Source: CAZICM01 sp964537685 (GTDB lineage Bacteria; Myxococcota_A; Polyangia; Polyangiales; Polyangiaceae). From it: a stretch of DNA of 64,000 nucleotides. The notes beneath the pieces were generated by a model. The model worked only from the letters and a program-made list of their open reading frames with translations. It was not told the DNA's origin and did not search any database. The DNA lies in assembly GCA_964537685.1 (NCBI GenBank), contig CAZICM010000022.1, positions 62,001-126,000 of the forward strand, read 5' to 3'. The first letter of the stretch is position 1, and each line of letters starts with the position of its first letter. The position numbers and the translations under genes are program-made. This document shows, one piece after another, positions 46,036-54,413 of the stretch.

Positions 46036-47586
46036 ATGTCCCGCTTCTTCAATACCGCAGGCCCCAACCGCCCCGCCCTTCACTACACCCTCCCCGTCCT
46101 CAGCCGCGTTCCCAACGTCCGCAAACTCATCGATAGACAATTCTACTTCGTCGTCCACGCGCCCCGCCAAGTCGGCAAAACCACCTGCTTCCGCACCCTC
46201 GCCCACGAGCTCACAGCCGAAGGAACATACACCGCCGTCCTTCTCTCCATGGAAAGCGGCGTAGGCTTACTGCACGACCTGGGCGCCGCCGAACTCGCCA
46301 TCCTTAAATCCTGGGAACTGGCCGCTCAGACCGATTTACCCGCCGAACTCCAGCCCCCTCCATTCCCAATCGAATCCGCCCCGGGCAGCCGTATCTCCAG
46401 CGCCCTCTCAGCCTGGTCCCGATCGTCTACCCGCCCCCTCGTTATTTTCCTCGATGAAATCGACGCCCTTGAAGGCGATGTACTGCTCAATATCCTGCGC
46501 CAGCTCCGCGACGGCTATCGCCATCGCCCCGAAGCTTTCCCGTGGTCCTTGGCCCTTATCGGCATGCGCAACATACGCGACTACAAAATCGCCTCGAGCG
46601 GCGCGAACCGCACCCACTCCGCAAGCCCTTTTAATATTGCCGCCGAAGCCATCACCCTTCGCAATTTCACCCGCGAAGAAGTCGCCGATCTCTACAACCA
46701 GCACACCCAAGAAACGGGCCAAATCTTCCTGCCCGAAGCCATCGATTGTGCCTTTGAACTCACCCAAGGCCAACCATGGCTTGTGAATGCCCTAGCCCGC
46801 CAACTAACCGAAACCCTGGTCGAAGATATCCACCAACCCATCACCAAAGATCACGTCGAACAGGCCAAAGAAATCCTGATACGCCGCCGCGACACCCATC
46901 TCGACAGCCTCGCCGAACGCCTTCGCGAACCCCGGGTCAGAAATATCATTGAACCCATGCTTTCAGGCGAACATCAGGCCGAAATCCCCGACGATGACAT
47001 CCACTTTATCACCGACCTGGGCCTACTCAGGCTCGGCGAAGGCCGAAGGCTTGAACCCGCCAATCCCATCTACAAAGAAGTCATTGTCCGTCAACTCTCC
47101 TTTAGCCTCCAGACCAACCTGCCCCTGATTCGGCCCACCTGGCTTAACCCCGAAGGAAAACTCGATCGAACAGCTCTCCTTCAATCCTTCCTCGGCTTCT
47201 GGCGCCAACATGGCGAACCCCTCTTCAAAGCCGCCCCCTACCATGAAATAGCGCCCCACTTGGTCCTGATGGCCTTCCTTCACCGCGTCGTCAATGGAGG
47301 CTCCATCGAGCGCGAATACTCAACGGGAAGCGGCCGAATGGATCTCTGCGTCCGCTATGCCGGGGATACATTGGGCATCGAATTAAAGGTCTGGAGACCC
47401 GGCCGCAAAGATCCCCAGCCCGAGGGCCTGATTCAACTCGACGGCTATTTACAGGGCATTGGACAAAACAGCGGCTGGCTCGTTATTTTTGACAGGCGCC
47501 CCGATTTGCCCCCTCTTGAAGACCGGGTCAGCGCCTACGAAGCCCAAACGCCGGCAGGAAAGACCGTCATCGTAATCCGGGCCTAG
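46036..47586 (+). CDS. AAA ATPase with C-terminal PD-(D/E)XK-like nuclease domain
   Basis: ATG at 46036 follows AGGACA; a longer frame from 45958 is less likely. The 516-residue protein begins with the AAA-like region NVRKLIDRQFYFVVHAP, Walker A PRQVGKTT at about 43-50 and Walker B PLVIFLDEIDAL. A winged-helix segment follows near residues 290-345. The C-terminal 130 residues contain GSGRMDLCVRY and LGIELKVWRPG, the D...ExK arrangement of PD-(D/E)XK nucleases, and a later Q in IQLDGYLQGIGQNSG. The whole matches the AAA-ATPase/PD-(D/E)XK pairs found in defence and mobile contexts. It is the first gene of the 46-56 kb accessory island, convergent with the SIR2 gene (10 bases). Confidence 0.82.
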   Translation: MSRFFNTAGPNRPALHYTLPVLSRVPNVRKLIDRQFYFVVHAPRQVGKTTCFRTLAHELTAEGTYTAVLLSMESGVGLLHDLGAAELAILKSWELAAQTDLPAELQPPPFPIESAPGSRISSALSAWSRSSTRPLVIFLDEIDALEGDVLLNILRQLRDGYRHRPEAFPWSLALIGMRNIRDYKIASSGANRTHSASPFNIAAEAITLRNFTREEVADLYNQHTQETGQIFLPEAIDCAFELTQGQPWLVNALARQLTETLVEDIHQPITKDHVEQAKEILIRRRDTHLDSLAERLREPRVRNIIEPMLSGEHQAEIPDDDIHFITDLGLLRLGEGRRLEPANPIYKEVIVRQLSFSLQTNLPLIRPTWLNPEGKLDRTALLQSFLGFWRQHGEPLFKAAPYHEIAPHLVLMAFLHRVVNGGSIEREYSTGSGRMDLCVRYAGDTLGIELKVWRPGRKDPQPEGLIQLDGYLQGIGQNSGWLVIFDRRPDLPPLEDRVSAYEAQTPAGKTVIVIRA

Positions 47587-47596
47587 AACAACCCCC

Positions 47597-48814
47597 TTAT
47601 ACCTGGGGCAAATTCTTTAAAAACACCTCAATCCCCTCAAACTGCCCAGACGGGAAAAAGAGCGGCCGAATATTATGATCCGACAAAAACTTCTTACGCT
47701 TGGCAATATCGGTGCGCCCTTGAGGAAGCTCCACAATCGCATAATGAACGGGAGGTGCCGCGTGATGGGAGGCCACATGCTGAATCAACCTGACCGTTCG
47801 ATCATTCTGCAAACTACAGCCCAAAAACAGCATCGTCCTTGAACTAAACAATTGCTCCAGCGCCCTCGGCAAAGGCTTGCTTATATCCACCTGCCCCACC
47901 TCCGCGCTTCCATAATACTGCGCATAATCCGACAGCGTAAGCACCCTATCCTGGCTATCGTTAACATCACCGTGAATCTTTAATAGAAAACGCTTGTTCT
48001 GATGAAGAGCCGATACAAATAAATCCGACCGCGCCCCCCACACCTTCTCCTCGAACATGCGGTTCTGCTCTGTAAAAACCCGCTCCAAAATACGATCGAA
48101 ATTGGTCGTCACCACCGGCCCCCTGGCCATTAACGGCAACAGGGTCACCGCCCCCTTCAGATTCGCTCTATCGGAACGCCTTTGACCGAAGGAAGCATCT
48201 AATTTATCGCTAAACGCCCGCTTACCCAAGGAACCTATCAAAGCCTCGGCGGCGCCCTCAAAGTCACCCGTATCCAAAAGCGAGCGAATACGATCTTCAT
48301 CGAGCGCATCCTTGGCGGCCTTTTCGATAAACGATCTCCATCCTGGCATACCGCAGGGAATCGAAAGCCCCGCACCCACAAAGGGAACGATAGACAGCGC
48401 CCGGACCTGCTCGCTCAGCCGTTCAAAGTTATCTTCGTTATCCTCGACCTGGAAAAGCGCTTGAAGTTCTGGGGCGGCGGCGGGATTGGGCGGGGGCGGC
48501 TGAACACCCTGGCCTGCCTGCGCAGGCATCCGGGCCAGCGCATCCCGTGCGGCGATCACCGGCTTGCAGCGGGGATCGTGGCTATACAAAAGAATAATAC
48601 TCTCGAGCACACTCTCCAGATGCTCTTTATCGGGCCGCTCATTCAGCGCGCGCAGATCGTTGAGAAATTGAGTTGCGGGCGCGTTCTGATTGGCGAGGCC
48701 GGCCCGGACAGCGGCGGGCAGACCCGACAGGATAGCCGTTCGGGAGCCCGTCGCGCCCATGTCCAAAGCCGCTTGATAGACTGAATTGATATGCGCCGGA
48801 GACAATAGAGCCAT
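47597..48814 (-). CDS. SIR2 domain protein with EAD-like N-terminal domain
   Basis: This 405-residue protein has AGGAGA 8 bases before ATG 48814. Residues about 1-95 are a compact helical domain, starting LLSPAHINSVYQAALDMGAT, of the size and character of effector-associated (EAD) adaptor domains. A Pro-rich linker precedes the SIR2 domain at about 130-400: PFVGAGLS at 144-151, TNFD at 237-240, the catalytic-type His281 in KIHGDV and GCSLQND at 332-338. SIR2 domains of this type deplete NAD+ in anti-phage systems such as Thoeris and DSR; that role here is inference. No activator gene is recognised beside it. It is divergent from the orphan gene at 48984. Confidence 0.83.
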   Translation of the reverse strand: MALLSPAHINSVYQAALDMGATGSRTAILSGLPAAVRAGLANQNAPATQFLNDLRALNERPDKEHLESVLESIILLYSHDPRCKPVIAARDALARMPAQAGQGVQPPPPNPAAAPELQALFQVEDNEDNFERLSEQVRALSIVPFVGAGLSIPCGMPGWRSFIEKAAKDALDEDRIRSLLDTGDFEGAAEALIGSLGKRAFSDKLDASFGQRRSDRANLKGAVTLLPLMARGPVVTTNFDRILERVFTEQNRMFEEKVWGARSDLFVSALHQNKRFLLKIHGDVNDSQDRVLTLSDYAQYYGSAEVGQVDISKPLPRALEQLFSSRTMLFLGCSLQNDRTVRLIQHVASHHAAPPVHYAIVELPQGRTDIAKRKKFLSDHNIRPLFFPSGQFEGIEVFLKNLPQV

Positions 48815-48983
48815 GGCTTCGCTCTCCTACTCCATCCCGTCCATGCTTGGCAACAAAAAAAAATCGCAGCCCCCAAAAAACATCTTGCATCGCAAAAACA
48901 CAGCCTTTAACCTCCCACCTTCACCGCGCCAAAACGCATTGCTCACCCTTTGGCGCACAACCCTGAACAACGAGGAACATGCC

Positions 48984-49745
48984 ATGGCTTTCCCCAAAAC
49001 AATCAATAAAACCGACGCCATCATCGCCTACAGCAACGAGGTTATCGGACGTATCCAAGGCATTCTTGCCACCGACCTGTTAATATCGGACCCCAACAAA
49101 CAAAAAACCCTCGCCGATATCGCCACCAGCATTCAAACCCCCAATCAAGCCCTTTTAACCCTCTATGTGGCCAATCATCTCCAAAAAGTCGGCGCCTACC
49201 GAACCCAGGTTGGCCTGGGCCGGGGCCACGATTTTGTCTTTGGGCGCCATGTCGCCAACGTCAGCGAAAGCATCCGCACCGGTCCCGCCCTGGGTTCCCG
49301 CGATCATGCCGAATACCGCAAGGTCTTCAAGGATGGAAACACCAAAAGCTATGTCGACCCCACCGTCCGCGAAGACCCCGCTCTCTGCGAAGAATTGGCC
49401 CGCTGCCTTCAGCAGGTGAATGATTTAAATTCAAAGACGGCACTCTTAGACGCCACCACCAAATTACAAGCGGCCCTGACACCTGTAGCGGAGACGCTTG
49501 TGACCATGGAGAAACAACAGTCCAAAGACTTCACCATAGAAGTCGAAGGGCGCCAAGCGGTGATTGATGCACTATGGTCGGGCAAAAAGATGGTGGAAGC
49601 GGCGCTGGGACGAGACAGGGGACTCGTCAAATTTATATTTTTTGATTTTGACAGGACCGAAGGCGGCTCCAAAGACGACGTTCCCGGCATGGAAGACCCT
49701 GCGGGCGGCCCGGATGCGACAAATACCTCGAATCCAACGGGATAA
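48984..49745 (+). CDS. Orphan helical protein in the accessory island
   Basis: ATG at 48984 follows GAGGA and gives 253 residues. No signal peptide, membrane helix or known motif. The protein is largely helical: an N-terminal block NEVIGRIQGILATDLLIS, a middle block with DPALCEELARCLQQVNDLN, a helix LQAALTPVAETLVTMEKQ and a possible coiled coil before a hydrophobic strand DRGLVKFIFFDFDRTEGG. The tail is Gly/Asp/Asn-rich. It is divergent from the SIR2 gene (169 bases shared) and faces the ATPase-HNH pair beyond a structured gap, so it may belong to either or be an independent element. Function unknown. Confidence 0.6.
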   Translation: MAFPKTINKTDAIIAYSNEVIGRIQGILATDLLISDPNKQKTLADIATSIQTPNQALLTLYVANHLQKVGAYRTQVGLGRGHDFVFGRHVANVSESIRTGPALGSRDHAEYRKVFKDGNTKSYVDPTVREDPALCEELARCLQQVNDLNSKTALLDATTKLQAALTPVAETLVTMEKQQSKDFTIEVEGRQAVIDALWSGKKMVEAALGRDRGLVKFIFFDFDRTEGGSKDDVPGMEDPAGGPDATNTSNPTG

Positions 49746-50217
49746 AGCGGTCTACAAAGGTCCCTAGAGCTTCGGGCAGCATAAAAAGGCTGCGAGGGAT
49801 CTGGAAAAACATTTTTGGCAACGCCCAAAACCCGCCTCCAAACGCCACTGCCCGATCGGGAAACGCAAAAAGCCTGCATCCAAACAGGAAATCCCGAACC
49901 GACATTCCATAAAAGCTGTCTCGAGACGACGTTCTGGTCCTGGCAAGTGCAAAAAGGCACCAGCCATTCCATAATGCCCGACCGGTAAGTGACGGATCTA
50001 CGCAGGGAAACAGGAAATCCTGCTCGGGCAGCGGGCGATCTTTGCGGGGATCGGGGAGTTACCGGGAAGGATATCCATATTGGCGGGGGGTGAACGGGGA
50101 AGATTGAAGCCCATGAAACGGCAGTCACCCCCGATCGCAACATTTTTTTTGACAACAGCGCGCATGTTTGAATAAGGTACGCGCTCGAAAGCGGCGGGGA
50201 CAGAGCGGAGGGCAGCG
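49746..50217. ncRNA. Structured intergenic region upstream of the ATPase-HNH pair
   Basis: There is no plausible gene in these 472 bases. Several hairpins follow each other: palindrome CCCGATCGGG at 49851-49860; TGGC/GTGC stem with GCAC/GCCA at 49941-49966; and TGCCCGA at 49975-49981 pairing with TCGGGCA at 50024-50030, enclosing the small hairpin CAGG-CCTG. Two direct repeats are also present: AAACAGGAAATC (49882, 50008) and CATTCCATAA (49903, 49965). An RNA element is likely, but its identity is unknown. A promoter for the following operon lies at its right end. Confidence 0.4.
50149..50178 (+). promoter_or_regulatory. Promoter of the ATPase-HNH operon
   Basis: A perfect -35 box TTGACA at 50149-50154, after a run of eight T, is followed after 18 bases by TAAGGT at 50173-50178 as a weak -10. 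GGAGG at about 50207 and ATG 50218 follow. The operon therefore appears to have its own start. Confidence 0.55.
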
Positions 50218-51522
50218 ATGCTTGCATATCTAGGCTTAAAGAATGTGGGACCGGCGCCCAGCATGGAGATGGATCTTGGGTCCCGGATGAATTTGATGAC
50301 GGGGGACAATGGCCTGGGCAAGACGCTGCTCTTGGATGCTGCTTGGTATGCGCTGACGAGAACATGGCCGTTTTTATGGCCGGGGAAAGGGCTTGTGCCA
50401 ACGGTAGAGCCCGCGCGTATTTCCTGGCAGGAGCGCCGGAATAAAAACCAGCAGTCAGTGCACTCGGCGCTTTATTCGTTCAAGGAAGGTATGTGGCTGC
50501 CCGATGCGGCCGATGGGCCGGAGAGTGCCGACCCCTCCAAAACCCTGGTTGTTTATGGGCGCGTCGACGGAGGCTTTTCAGTCACCATCCCTTATCGATT
50601 GGGTCATCCGTTTCGCCTTCCTTTTGGCCAAGAGGCATGGGATAGGTCGATGTGCTTTCAATTCGATGCAACTGAGGTTTGGGAAGGCTCAAAGGCGGAA
50701 GTGAATCAATCCTCCTATCGTGTCAACGAAGGTCTGCTGCGCGATTGGCGAAATTGGGCCACTGATCCATCAAGTGAGTCCTTTGATCAGTTTACTTCGA
50801 TTGTTAAAGCGCTCTCTCCGGGTGAAGAATTGATTCCTCTTCGAAAATGGGAGCGTATTTTCATTGATGATGCGCTGGATGTGCCAATCCTTCAAACGCC
50901 GGCGGGCGAGGTTCCTATTGTACACACCTCGGCGGCGGTGAAACGCATGCTTGGACTGGCCTATATGCTGGTGTGGGTATGGCGCGAGCACCGGATCGCC
51001 GCGCGCCTTCAAAAGCTGGAGCCATTGCGTTCATTTGTGCTGTTGATCGACGAAGTGGAAGCGCATCTGCATCCTCAATGGCAGAGGCGTATTGTACCAG
51101 CGCTGATGGCGGCGCATCAAGCATTGGCGCCGGACGTGGCGATGCAGATTCTTCTGACGACGCATTCGCCGTTGGTGCTTGCATCTGCGGAGCCCTGTTT
51201 CGATTCCGGGCAAGATGCCTGGTTTGATTTGGATTTTGAGCGGGAGCCGGCGCCGCCCCATGTTGTATTAAGAAAACGTCCATTTGTTAGACATGGAGAT
51301 GTATCCAATTGGCTAACCAGCAATGCCTTTGATCTCAAGAGCGCGCGTTCATTGGAAGCCGAAAGGGCGATGGAGCAAGCAAAGCAGCTCTTAAGAGAAC
51401 CCAATCCAAATCTCGAGCAAGCGGAACAGATTCATCAAGAACTGGCCAAAGTCCTTCCCGATATCGATCCCTTTTGGGTGCGGTGGGGAGCGTTTATGGA
51501 GAAGCTTCGGGGGAACGCATGA
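50218..51522 (+). CDS. ABC-type AAA ATPase of a Septu-like pair
   Basis: This 434-residue ATPase belongs to the SMC/ABC-like AAA group used in defence pairs. Walker A is GDNGLGKT (29-36), preceded by the typical NLMT strand. Walker B is SFVLLIDEVEAHLHPQWQ with the D-loop LHPQ, and the H-loop is LLTTHSPLVLASAE. There is no long coiled-coil arm; the insert at about 60-250 is mixed and rich in aromatic residues. SAAVKRMLGLAYML may act as the signature region. The stop overlaps the following HNH gene by four bases (ATGA). This order, ATPase then HNH nuclease, is that of Septu (PtuA-PtuB). Confidence 0.85.
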   Translation: MLAYLGLKNVGPAPSMEMDLGSRMNLMTGDNGLGKTLLLDAAWYALTRTWPFLWPGKGLVPTVEPARISWQERRNKNQQSVHSALYSFKEGMWLPDAADGPESADPSKTLVVYGRVDGGFSVTIPYRLGHPFRLPFGQEAWDRSMCFQFDATEVWEGSKAEVNQSSYRVNEGLLRDWRNWATDPSSESFDQFTSIVKALSPGEELIPLRKWERIFIDDALDVPILQTPAGEVPIVHTSAAVKRMLGLAYMLVWVWREHRIAARLQKLEPLRSFVLLIDEVEAHLHPQWQRRIVPALMAAHQALAPDVAMQILLTTHSPLVLASAEPCFDSGQDAWFDLDFEREPAPPHVVLRKRPFVRHGDVSNWLTSNAFDLKSARSLEAERAMEQAKQLLREPNPNLEQAEQIHQELAKVLPDIDPFWVRWGAFMEKLRGNA

Positions 51523-52181
51523 TTCCCGTTCGTCCCGCGCCCGAGCCTGGGGATTTTGATGCGAGGGTACGAAACAAAGGTCTGGCCGCCATAGCCGAGA
51601 TGGTCGGAGAAGGGAAAGCCCCAAACAGACCCGGCCCGGCCCGAAAGAAAATCGCCGATGCCCGGGAAGCGATTCCGCCGGATCAATTTCCCCCCTTTTG
51701 GAGAGATGCCCTGCCGGATATGCTCGATGCCTACCATCGCCTGTGCGCTTATAGTGCGCTCTATATCGAGCATCTTATGGGCAATGCTTCGGTCGATCAT
51801 ATGATTCCAAAATCAAAAGCTTGGAACCAAGTCTATGAATGGTCCAATTATCGGCTAGCATGCAGCCGCATCAATTCCTTTAAATCAGACGTCGATTTAG
51901 CCCTCGATCCTTTTGAGATTGGCGAAGGATTATTTGCGCTTGAATTCACGGCTTTTCAGGTGATGGTTGGCCCGATGGCTTCCAAGGACATGATTCCCCG
52001 GGTGGAACAGACCATCCGCGTTCTTCATCTCAACGATGAGGAATGTTGCAAGGCCCGCGAGGCATACGTGGTGGATTATCAGCAGGGAGAAATCTTTTGG
52101 TCCTATCTAAAGCGGCGCGCTCCTTTTGTTGCGCAGGAGCTAAAACGTCAGCAGATGCTTCGTCCAGGCGACGGCGATTGA
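51519..52181 (+). CDS. HNH endonuclease of a Septu-like pair
   Basis: ATG at 51519 overlaps the ATPase stop. The 220-residue protein carries an HNH core: VDHMIPKSKAW (Asp93, His94), then EWSNYRLACSRINSFKSD (Asn110, Asn119, Lys122). The third position is Asn, so it reads HNN; no zinc-ribbon Cys pairs are seen. The region before it is helical, and after the motif a long helical part follows (about 125-220). In Septu the PtuB HNH protein is the DNase activated by PtuA. The gene ends exactly where the convergent oxidase gene ends (adjacent stops, TGATCA). Confidence 0.85.
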   Translation: MIPVRPAPEPGDFDARVRNKGLAAIAEMVGEGKAPNRPGPARKKIADAREAIPPDQFPPFWRDALPDMLDAYHRLCAYSALYIEHLMGNASVDHMIPKSKAWNQVYEWSNYRLACSRINSFKSDVDLALDPFEIGEGLFALEFTAFQVMVGPMASKDMIPRVEQTIRVLHLNDEECCKAREAYVVDYQQGEIFWSYLKRRAPFVAQELKRQQMLRPGDGD

Positions 52182-54404
52182 TCAACCAAAGCCAAGTATC
52201 CCCTCCGGATCCGCCATCCTCCCCCACCCCAGCACCTCGTCCACATCCTCCCCCAGGTGCGCCCGCCATTCTTCCCGATTCCCAGGCAATACTCCGCCCA
52301 GCGCATTCTTCCCCCCATGCTTTGTCGCTTCCTCTATCAATGCCCGATGCTCTCTCTCTATCTCTTCAATGTCATCCCCTTCTCTCACCCGCCGATTGAA
52401 CATCACCGCGTAAAATAATTCCCCCACCGGTATGTCCGCGACCCGCATCAGTGAGCGTTCGGGGCGCCTCTTCTGTATCGGTAGCCATTGTAGCATGTCA
52501 CCCGTCCGCATCATGGAACGCGCTTTTAGAATGAATGCCTCCGCCTTGTCCAATGAACAAAATACATGCGCCCATGCCGTCGGTCCTGCCGGCCGGGTAT
52601 CCCTGGAAGGCAATAGATAATCGCTTAGCGAGATGTCCCCCTCGCCTTCTGTTGTCCTTGTGCATACCGCCATGGGATAGTCTTCGCCGTCCAAACCCGT
52701 TTTGTAAAACGCTGTGGCATGATAAGCATCGGGCCTCTTGGCAAAGGCCGATAGCTCTTCAAGCAATGCCCCCAAGTCGCCTCCTGTGTCGAGTTCCGCT
52801 TTGAGCAGTCCCCGAGGCGCCCGCTCCAAGGCCAATGTCGCCGTTGCTATGACGCCAAAATGACCCATGCCGCCCAAGACCGCGTCGTAGAGCCATCGGG
52901 CTTGGGTGGGCGAGCATTCGACCAGGCGCCCGTCTCCTGTCGCAACCAAGAGGTTGATGACATGATCGATTTGAAAGCCTTTTTGGATTGAGCCTTTGGA
53001 AAATCCTCCGGACGATAATGTGCCGCCCACCGTGGCCGAAGGGAATCCCGTGACGACAGGGGGAACCAAGCCCTGGGGCAAGAGATGTTGAAGGAGTTGT
53101 TCCCAAGATGCCCCGCCTTGTACGGTGATGCGATCGGGTCCCAGGGTGTTGAGATCGATATGATTCAGCCTTTCGGTGGAAATCAAGAGACCGTCCGAGA
53201 TCAACGATTGGCCCGCGGCGCTTCGGCCCAGGCCCCGAACGGCGACGGGAATTTTATGATGACTGGCCCGGCGGAGGAAATCGGCGAGTTCTTGAGGGCT
53301 TTCTGGATAGACAATGCCTCGGGGAACGCGGTGAAGTATACCTCCCCAGTCGCGGCTATAGGGGGAGTCGGTGGGTACGGGGGCTTGAGCTTGGAGGGGC
53401 GAAGGGGGACGCGGGCTTGAATGTGAACGGATGGGTTCGTTCAAGGGGCGGGTAAAGGAGACGTATTGCAGTTTATGGGTCTGCATCAAGGCGGGGCGCT
53501 GAAGGAGGAATTCAGGTTTTTGAGGAGCGGCCGCGCTGCAAGTGCAAGCATAGCGGGCATTGAATTGAGCATGGGGGAGATTGGATGTGCGTTCAACGGT
53601 GGGCGGGAGGAAGATATCCATGGATGGATCGTGGGAGAAACCCAGGCCAGCCAGGCCCGCATGCCAAGGAGGGTCGGCCCTGACCCACAAGGCGTCGCCG
53701 TCGAAGGCCGATCGAAAATGCTGAAGGATGCCATCGAACATGGCGCGGCCCAGGCGGGTGCGGCGAAGTTCGTGTTTGACGCTTAAATTGACGACATGAT
53801 GGGCGCCTTCGGGTTTAAAGCCGGGGTAGTCCGAGGCGTTGACATTGACGGTGTTGCGGTCGATGGCGAGAATGATGGGATGGTGTTTGGCAATATGGAC
53901 GGTGCCGATCATTTCTCCATCGTCGGCGCGGGCCAGGGCAAAGCGATGGCCAAAGTTGGCCCAGAGGGTTTGGATTTTAAAGGGAGAGATATAGTTTTGT
54001 CGGATATCGGCGACGAGCCAATGGGGGAGATGTCCGCCCCGTTCGGCGAGGGCGTCGGTAATGGAGCGGTTGAGGAGCCAGGAGACCGATTCGGCGGCGC
54101 CTGGGGCATGGGGGTCGATGATGCCGAGAAGGAGGGGGCCGATGGAGCTTGGGAGGGTGATGGGTGAAGAGATAAATGTGTTTCGGATATCGATGATGCG
54201 GGAGATAGAGAAGTGGCTGGGGCTTTTGATAGAGCAGCGGCCGGCATCGGGGTCGATGGAGATATTGCGGCAGGTGCAAGCCCAGCGTTCATGATGGGCG
54301 GGGATAGACCGGACTTCGGCGCCGCAGATGGAGCAGGTGTAGATCAAGAAAGGGGCGGCGGGCGTGCCTTGAGAGGGGGGCGGAATGGGATAGGGTTCGC
54401 GCAT
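52182..54404 (-). CDS. Zinc ribbon, GNAT acetyltransferase and FAD oxidase fusion protein
   Basis: This 740-residue protein joins three unlike parts. Residues about 22-46 have CSIC...CTC (Cys24, 27, 43, 45), a zinc-ribbon-like knot. Residues about 100-270 look like a GNAT fold (HHVVNLSVKHELRRTRLGRA, with the acetyl-CoA loop around RLGRAMFDG). From about 345 an FAD-binding PCMH domain resembles cytokinin dehydrogenases (VQGGASWEQLLQHLLPQGLV, SATVGGTLSSGGFSKGS), but the covalent flavin His of RGHGHS is Arg in RGLGRSAAGQ. It follows the AIPR gene by 9 bases and probably shares its transcript. No clear ribosome site precedes it. Substrate unknown. Confidence 0.75.
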   Translation of the reverse strand: MREPYPIPPPSQGTPAAPFLIYTCSICGAEVRSIPAHHERWACTCRNISIDPDAGRCSIKSPSHFSISRIIDIRNTFISSPITLPSSIGPLLLGIIDPHAPGAAESVSWLLNRSITDALAERGGHLPHWLVADIRQNYISPFKIQTLWANFGHRFALARADDGEMIGTVHIAKHHPIILAIDRNTVNVNASDYPGFKPEGAHHVVNLSVKHELRRTRLGRAMFDGILQHFRSAFDGDALWVRADPPWHAGLAGLGFSHDPSMDIFLPPTVERTSNLPHAQFNARYACTCSAAAPQKPEFLLQRPALMQTHKLQYVSFTRPLNEPIRSHSSPRPPSPLQAQAPVPTDSPYSRDWGGILHRVPRGIVYPESPQELADFLRRASHHKIPVAVRGLGRSAAGQSLISDGLLISTERLNHIDLNTLGPDRITVQGGASWEQLLQHLLPQGLVPPVVTGFPSATVGGTLSSGGFSKGSIQKGFQIDHVINLLVATGDGRLVECSPTQARWLYDAVLGGMGHFGVIATATLALERAPRGLLKAELDTGGDLGALLEELSAFAKRPDAYHATAFYKTGLDGEDYPMAVCTRTTEGEGDISLSDYLLPSRDTRPAGPTAWAHVFCSLDKAEAFILKARSMMRTGDMLQWLPIQKRRPERSLMRVADIPVGELFYAVMFNRRVREGDDIEEIEREHRALIEEATKHGGKNALGGVLPGNREEWRAHLGEDVDEVLGWGRMADPEGILGFG

Positions 54405-54413
54405 TCGGGGAAT

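Noticed and set aside
49746..50217. Complete retron
   Set aside because: No reverse transcriptase gene lies within the island; only structure and an ATPase-HNH pair suggest the idea.
49409..50401. 330-residue minus-strand frame over the gap before the ATPase
   Set aside because: It runs into two real genes on the other strand, and the composition is Ser/Pro/Ala noise. I treat the region as non-coding.
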